Positions 61,187-64,000 of a DNA stretch of 64,000 nt are shown piece after piece. Within the stretch, counting starts at the first letter, position 1; the number at the start of each line of letters is the position of its first letter. Under the pieces are notes generated by a model. The model worked only from the letters and a program-made list of their open reading frames with translations. It was not told where the DNA came from and searched no databases. The position numbers and the translations under genes are program-made. Source of the stretch: Bacteroidaceae bacterium (lineage in GTDB: Bacteria; Bacteroidota; Bacteroidia; Bacteroidales; Bacteroidaceae); contig JAFZSA010000011.1 in NCBI GenBank assembly GCA_017619585.1, positions 124,001 through 188,000 on the forward strand, given 5' to 3'.

Positions 61187-64000
61187 TTATTTTACATAAA
61201 TTTTCTTCCCTCCGTAGATGTAAATCCCCTTCGGTAATTGAGAATTGAGAATTGAGAATTGGGAATTGATTTTTCTTCCGCTCAAATCATACACGGCATC
61301 ATCAGATTGACTTTCCCCTTCGGGCCGTCGAGCTAAACCTTCTTCACTCTTCATTCTTAACTCTTCACTCAGCGAAGTCTCGCTGTCTTCTCCGAAGTCG
61401 ATGTTGTAGGCCCTGACATTACTGCTGCCACTACCTACGGTCAGGCCATCGTTCAGTTGGAAGTAGGCACGGCAGGAAGGTACACGGCCGTAATCATTAC
61501 TACTTCGGTACTCAGGGTAGTAGAGGTAGGCGTAGTATTTGTCGTCGGTGAGGTTGCTTGGAGTATTGTTGTCGTCAATTTTTGTGCCGAGGAAGAGGAC
61601 GCTCTTGTCTTCCTGGCCATAACTATAAACGAATCGAGTTAATGAATAGGTGCCCTTGAAGCTTACCTTGCCGTCAGCACTGGTGACGGTCATTCGGGCC
61701 TGTGCTTCGGCGCTGTTATCAATCAGGACACTTGGGAACTCAGGATTCATGATGTCGTCGCTCTGTCTGGTTTTATAATCATAACTTACATAACCGTTAG
61801 GCTTCTCCCACTTGATAAGGTAGGGTGTGCCGGCCACAATGCTGGTGGCATCCTTGAAGTTGATGTTGAGGGTGCCTGTCGTGGCATCGAAGTTGGTATT
61901 TAGTCTGTCAAATTCCTTGAGGATGGCACCTGCCAGAGGCGATGCATCAATCTCTGCGGCGGTGAGGTTGAAGGGCAGACAGAGGGTGTTCCAGCAACCG
62001 TCCATGTAGAGGACTCGGCCTGGGAGGACGACACGGGAGGTCTTTCCGTCCATGGCGCTGATGCGGTCAGTGTTCTTGTCGCCAGCGGGGTTGTCCAAGT
62101 CTTTATTATTGATGGCAATCTGGTAGGGAGTGGTGACAGTTGTTGTTGTATCTTTAAAAATGGTGTTGGCGTCATAGCTGCCCACAACATAGCCTACGTT
62201 CTCATTTGCGCGGACATAGCAGTAGGCGTTGTTGCAGTTGATGATCTTCGAGTACTCAGCCCTGCCGACGAGTGTACCCACATGATTGTTTCCCCTTATC
62301 GTGGGGATGAATACCGTTGAGTCAGATTGGGCGGTGGAGCAACCGTCGATGGTGCCGTGACAGTATCCGGCGATGGCACCCACGTAGTCGTGTCCGTCTA
62401 TTAAGATGTCGTCGTTCTGCATAGAGACTGTCATCTTGACGTTCTTGACACGTCCCTCAAAATATCCGAAGAGACCTAAATAGTCTTCTGTGGGACGTTT
62501 ACACTTGATGGTCACCTTTTTGCCATCGCCGTCGAGATAGCCGCGGAAGCGGTTGGGATACGAAATTTCGATCTTGGCTATGGGTCTCCAACAGATATCC
62601 CAAAGTTCCTCTGCAACCATCCACATGTCTTCCTTCAGTTTGAAGTAGTAGCCTTCGGCATAGTGTGGAATGGTATGGTAGGCTCCTAATATGTCATTAG
62701 TTGGAAGGAAACGATACTCATTATCTGTACTATAACCAAATTCTTGGTCTGTGTTAATACAATCGCGAAGTTGTCTGAACTGCAGGGTGTCTTCAATTAA
62801 GATAGGTTGCTCTGCAGAGATGCCGATGTTTACTTCGATGTTGCGCATCGTGCGTCTTGTTTTGTTTGTCTTGTCGTAGTATTCGACATTCATGTTATAG
62901 ATTCCTCTTTGATCAGTATACAAATATGTCTTCCCGCTTATTTGATGAAGGAAGTCATCAAAACTAGTTGTCTTCCAATTCAAAGCATAAGCATCATTAT
63001 CAACATCGGGAATCTCGATACAGTCGCCTGTAGGATTAGATGAGTAGTCCGTTCGAACGTGCAGGTTAGTGGTGTTCTGAGTGTCAGTAAGCGGGAAGAT
63101 AATGGTGGAGGCCATGCTGGCATCTGAAGCAGCAAGATAGAAACAATTCAGCTGAGGATAGTGGTTGGCGGAGTAGGTCCAGTCAGTATCCCCCAGTCCG
63201 AAGCCGGAGCCGGAACCTACCATGCTGGCATGGGTCTTCGCTGTGATGCCTGTGACATCTTGGTCGTCATCCATAGCCTTGTAGGAAACCATCTGGCTGT
63301 CGTAGTAGCAGTTACTGAATTTGGCTGCAGGAGTGGAGGTGGAGGTGGCGTATCCGCAGACAGCACCTGTCATACTGGAGCCTTGTACCTTTCCTGCGGA
63401 GTAGCAGTTGGTAGTTGCGGCGGAAGCATTCTTTTGCAGACCTATCAGACCGCCCACCTGCGCGATGCCCTTCACCACGCCGGTGTTGTAGCATCGGGTA
63501 AGTGTTGCATTGCCTTCCAATGTTCCGACTATGCCACCTACACAGTTGATGCCGTAGATTTCATAGCTGTTGAAGCAGTCCTCTACAATGCATTGGTCGC
63601 CTGTGTGTGAAGCGTCGATATAGCCTACGATGCCACCGGTGTGATGGCATATTTTATAACGCTCGTTTATGCTGATTGCTCCTGTGTTAAAGCATTTTAT
63701 GATAGAGCTTTTCCCCGTCATCTTACCTACGATGCCGCCAAGGTAATTCTCATCACAATTATTAGCGCAATAGTTGTAGCAGATAGCCACTCGGCAGTTG
63801 TTGGCATAGCCTGCTATGCCTCCCACATATTGTTTGCCATCTGCAGAAGAGGTGTTTTCGCAGTTCCTGATCAAGCACTGGCTGGAATTCTTGGGATTGC
63901 CGTTGAACCAGCCCACTATGCCTCCAGCGTAGTTTTCGGTGACATAGATTATCTCTCTGGAACCAGTTGAGTAAGGCGTGCGGCAGCTTTCAATACGACA
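61187..64000 (-). CDS. GLUG-repeat surface protein with C-terminal sorting-like end (5' end outside window)
   Basis: The frame is open to the window edge, so the N-terminus is missing; 937 residues are visible. Many GLUG-type repeats (YVGGIAGYANN, LGGIVGKMTG, VGGIVGTLEGN, VGGLIGLQKN, YVGAIAGYCHG) form a right-handed beta-helix-like array typical of surface adhesins or large exported proteins. A long C-terminal region follows, then VYDLSGRKI and LPKGIYIYGGKKIYVK, the end seen on many Prevotella exported proteins. Two heptamer tracts (61240-61267 and 61339-61366) lie inside the last 60 codons and encode low-complexity inserts. Confidence 0.85.
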   Translation of the reverse strand, partial: CRIESCRTPYSTGSREIIYVTENYAGGIVGWFNGNPKNSSQCLIRNCENTSSADGKQYVGGIAGYANNCRVAICYNYCANNCDENYLGGIVGKMTGKSSIIKCFNTGAISINERYKICHHTGGIVGYIDASHTGDQCIVEDCFNSYEIYGINCVGGIVGTLEGNATLTRCYNTGVVKGIAQVGGLIGLQKNASAATTNCYSAGKVQGSSMTGAVCGYATSTSTPAAKFSNCYYDSQMVSYKAMDDDQDVTGITAKTHASMVGSGSGFGLGDTDWTYSANHYPQLNCFYLAASDASMASTIIFPLTDTQNTTNLHVRTDYSSNPTGDCIEIPDVDNDAYALNWKTTSFDDFLHQISGKTYLYTDQRGIYNMNVEYYDKTNKTRRTMRNIEVNIGISAEQPILIEDTLQFRQLRDCINTDQEFGYSTDNEYRFLPTNDILGAYHTIPHYAEGYYFKLKEDMWMVAEELWDICWRPIAKIEISYPNRFRGYLDGDGKKVTIKCKRPTEDYLGLFGYFEGRVKNVKMTVSMQNDDILIDGHDYVGAIAGYCHGTIDGCSTAQSDSTVFIPTIRGNNHVGTLVGRAEYSKIINCNNAYCYVRANENVGYVVGSYDANTIFKDTTTTVTTPYQIAINNKDLDNPAGDKNTDRISAMDGKTSRVVLPGRVLYMDGCWNTLCLPFNLTAAEIDASPLAGAILKEFDRLNTNFDATTGTLNINFKDATSIVAGTPYLIKWEKPNGYVSYDYKTRQSDDIMNPEFPSVLIDNSAEAQARMTVTSADGKVSFKGTYSLTRFVYSYGQEDKSVLFLGTKIDDNNTPSNLTDDKYYAYLYYPEYRSSNDYGRVPSCRAYFQLNDGLTVGSGSSNVRAYNIDFGEDSETSLSEELRMKSEEGLARRPEGESQSDDAVYDLSGRKINSQFSILNSQLPKGIYIYGGKKIYVK
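61240..61267. repeat. Heptamer tract, GAGAATT x4, inside surface-protein gene
   Basis: GAGAATT three times then GGGAATT. It encodes the NSQFSILNSQ insertion just before the C-terminal LPKGIYIYG. Confidence 0.88.
61339..61366. repeat. Heptamer tract, GAAGANT-type x4, inside surface-protein gene
   Basis: On the minus strand GAAGAGT, TAAGAAT, GAAGAGT, GAAGAAG. It encodes SEELRMKSEEG. It is the same repeat type as at the aguA stop codon. Confidence 0.85.

Overview
The window looks like part of a Bacteroidales chromosome, most likely a Prevotellaceae-like gut or oral member. The evidence is gene content (GH92 mannosidase, GH109-like protein, DUF4965 glutaminase-like protein, DUF3078, DUF4374, DUF4837, glutamine synthetase III, BadF-type kinase, C-terminal sorting-like ends), the lack of strong Shine-Dalgarno sequences, and many copies of the Bacteroidetes sigma promoter (TTTG, 19-20 bp, TAnnTTTG) in front of genes. 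I found no rRNA, tRNA, CRISPR array or complete insertion sequence. The assignment is inferred from familiarity with these families; no database was searched.

Layout. 1-4.6 kb (minus strand): cytoplasmic GH13 amylase (cut by the window edge) overlapping fabD, then secreted GH92 and an HU-type protein. 4.8-10.7 kb (minus): a complete sulfonation operon, sulfate-type SLC13 transporter, cysC, cysD, cysN and a sulfotransferase. 10.8-21.9 kb (minus): carB with an attenuator-like leader, DUF4965 protein, YghZ-type aldo/keto reductase, FadL-like porin, 5-FTHF cyclo-ligase, GH109-like protein. 22.0-28.7 kb (plus): one long operon, rlmN, DUF4837 lipoprotein, a degenerate PdxA, a sigma54-type AAA+ regulator with an altered GAFTGA loop, LptE, TPR protein, SecG, N-acetylglucosamine kinase-like ATPase. 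28.9-37.6 kb: engB and DUF3078 (minus); yidC, S9 peptidase, MFS transporter and guanine deaminase (plus). 37.7-41.7 kb is accessory DNA: a dead RAYT transposase, a 42-bp REP-like array, a membrane-anchored deiminase with a lipoprotein partner and a structured leader RNA, and a GC-rich palindrome. 41.7-45.1 kb: TonB receptor plus DUF4374 lipoprotein resembling XusA/XusB. 45.1-64 kb: hemolysin III, gate-domain protein, zeta-like kinase pair, trmD-pyrD-pyrK, XRE regulator, holA, amn, HsdR_N-like protein, zinc-ribbon protein, nif3, agmatine-to-putrescine genes, glnN, a methyltransferase, a small WDEEW peptide and a large GLUG-repeat surface protein cut by the edge.

How genes work together. The SLC13-CysC-CysD-CysN-sulfotransferase operon can import sulfate, make PAPS and use it; its order matches the published steroid-sulfonating cluster of Bacteroides thetaiotaomicron. 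AguA and AguB convert agmatine to putrescine with release of ammonia, which the adjacent GlnN could assimilate. A surface S9 peptidase beside an MFS carrier suggests peptide harvesting. TrmD overlaps the pyrD/pyrK dihydroorotate dehydrogenase pair.

The strongest unexplained signals are repeats and RNA: a palindrome inserted in frame in cysN, 62-bp palindromic elements in front of metabolic genes, heptamer and octamer tracts inside or at the ends of coding sequences, two promoter-plus-terminator units with no gene, and a structured leader ahead of the lipoprotein-deiminase pair. The deiminase pair is the best candidate for an undescribed system.
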